Assembly: GCA_040768665.1 (NCBI GenBank)
Contig: JAXGMN010000038.1
Span: 62,001 to 126,000 of the forward strand
DNA: 64,000 nt
Origin: JABWBD01 sp040768665
GTDB taxonomy: Bacteria; Planctomycetota; Planctomycetia; Pirellulales; Thermoguttaceae
Direction: 5' to 3'
Shown: positions 63,081 to 64,000 of the stretch, in pieces
Layout of the letters: each line of letters opens with the position of its first letter
Position numbering within the stretch: position 1 is the first letter of the stretch
Program-made: the position numbers and the translations under genes
The notes under the pieces: generated by a model
What the model was told of the DNA's origin: nothing
The model's database searches: none
Seen by the model: the letters and a program-made list of their open reading frames with translations, nothing else

Positions 63081-64000
63081 ACGCAGTGAACCCGGGCCGA
63101 GGCAAGGGGTAGTTGCCTGCGGCGTCGGGCACCGTCGATGGAGGCATGTCGAGCCGAACGTCGGCCAGCTTGGGTTCGAACTCGAAGTCAAGCTTTGCGA
63201 AGTCCTCCCACGTGACAGGCTTGCCGGTGTAGCACGCCAGTTGGCCCATGACGGCCGTCGCGGTGCTGTCGATCATCGTGTCGCGGTGGTTGACGCCCTT
63301 GCCCTCGCGGAGGGCGCCGATGAGGATCTTTTGCTCCTCGGCATGCGGATCGTTTCGGGGTCCCTCGTATCGCCAGTTGGTCTCGCCCTCGATCTTACAG
63401 GCCGACCAGTAGCAGGTGCCCTTGGTGCCGAGGAGGATGTCGTCCCAATTGGGAAAGCAGTTGACCTGCGTGTTGTTCATGCCGTAGAGCCGCGTACCGC
63501 CCGGGAACTCGTAGACCATGCTGTGATGGTCGAACATGTCGCCGTAGACCTCGCCGAAGGATGCCGACCGCCCGCCAAGGCCGAAACAGACGGTCGGGTT
63601 CTCCTCGTGGAGGACCCACCGCATGCGATCGAGGTTGTGGACGAGCGACTGGGTGACGTCGTCGCCGGACAGCCAGCGGAAATGGTACCAGTTGGAAAAC
63701 TGCCACTCGACCTCATTGAGCTTCGGGTCGCGGCGGACGGTGCTGTAGGGTCCGCGGAGAAACATCGACTGGATGGCCACGATCTTGCCGATCGCGCCGT
63801 CGTGGATTCGGCGGACCTGTTCCTGGTAGGGGAGCGAATAGCGGCTTTCGTGGCCGGAGACGACGCAGAGGTTCTTCTCGTGCGCCAGGTCGCAGAGCCG
63901 ACGGAGTCGTTTGCAGCCTGCGGGGTCGATGGCGTGCGGTTTTTCGATGAAGACGTGCTTGCCCGCCTCGATGGCCTTTTCGGCATAGTAGGCGTGATAC
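63073..64000 (-). CDS. Gfo/Idh/MocA-family oxidoreductase, 5' end outside the window
   Basis: The visible 308 codons run from the window edge to a stop at 63073. The YYAEKAIEAGKHVFIEKPHAID stretch contains the EKP motif, and FSNWYHFRWLSGDDVTQSLVHNLDRMRWVL matches the C-terminal fold seen in the Tat-exported member at 42882. The N-terminal Rossmann part and any signal peptide lie beyond base 64000. An internal ATG at 63780 is not the true start. It ends convergent with the MocA-like gene. Confidence 0.9.
   Translation of the reverse strand, partial: YHAYYAEKAIEAGKHVFIEKPHAIDPAGCKRLRRLCDLAHEKNLCVVSGHESRYSLPYQEQVRRIHDGAIGKIVAIQSMFLRGPYSTVRRDPKLNEVEWQFSNWYHFRWLSGDDVTQSLVHNLDRMRWVLHEENPTVCFGLGGRSASFGEVYGDMFDHHSMVYEFPGGTRLYGMNNTQVNCFPNWDDILLGTKGTCYWSACKIEGETNWRYEGPRNDPHAEEQKILIGALREGKGVNHRDTMIDSTATAVMGQLACYTGKPVTWEDFAKLDFEFEPKLADVRLDMPPSTVPDAAGNYPLPRPGFTAFT

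Noticed and set aside
1..64000. CRISPR arrays, rRNA or tRNA genes
   Set aside because: No regular repeat-spacer series and no cloverleaf or rRNA-like stretch was seen by eye; a tRNAscan or Infernal run would be needed to exclude them firmly.

Overview
The window looks like a piece of a Planctomycete chromosome (phylum Planctomycetota, Pirellulales-like). The DNA is GC-rich. It carries a formylglycine-type sulfatase, several Tat-exported Gfo/Idh/MocA proteins and a GH127 exo-enzyme. It also holds a complete 14-subunit complex I locus and many palindromic intergenic repeats, some of which encode the peptides (GRIGNPS-like, FVIRHSSF-like, FRISCFEF-like) often mistranslated at gene starts in this phylum. 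Assignment is from gene content and repeat style only; no rRNA or tRNA gene was seen.

Layout. 1-1100: a MutT-type Nudix hydrolase. 1104-17278: nuoA-B-C-D-E-F-G-H-I-J-K-L and a single ORF that fuses nuoM to nuoN. The genes are tightly overlapped except where repeat elements sit between B/C, D/E, F/G and G/H and inside the M-N linker. 17292-19173: a PAS/AAA+/Fis regulator of NtrC type with degraded ATPase motifs and a frameshift, plus a small downstream protein. 19196-25128 (minus strand): an MgtE-like transporter, a lipoprotein, and a 1373-residue double-cyclase/ATPase/TPR protein built like mammalian soluble adenylyl cyclase. 25808-32697: a secreted GH127 plus SGNH enzyme, a sulfatase, a SHOCT-like small protein and an SH3b protein. 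33103-38325: leuS, an undecaprenyl-phosphate sugar transferase and a fasciclin protein.

38398-42211 is a compact sensory group: an ECF sigma factor, a cobalamin-binding protein with the W-x9-EH motif of CarH photoreceptors but no MerR DNA-binding domain, a SOUL haem-binding protein, and a convergent SpoIIE-type phosphatase. It is the best candidate here for an undescribed signalling system, but the link between its genes is inferred from proximity.

42882-46200: two exported Gfo/Idh/MocA proteins (the second GH109-like), followed by decayed gene fragments. 46218-51010: a cluster-9 metal ABC importer whose two permeases each carry a C-terminal DtxR/MntR-like domain; two 115-bp MITE-like copies flank the second permease. 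51279-56926: a periplasmic M49 peptidase, a PfkB sugar kinase and a four-PAS SpoIIE phosphatase. 57182-63080: a Tat-exported Fe-S aldo/keto reductase divergent from a molybdenum hydroxylase operon (2Fe-2S subunit, Mo subunit, XdhC-like, MocA-like). The window ends inside another Gfo/Idh/MocA gene on the minus strand.
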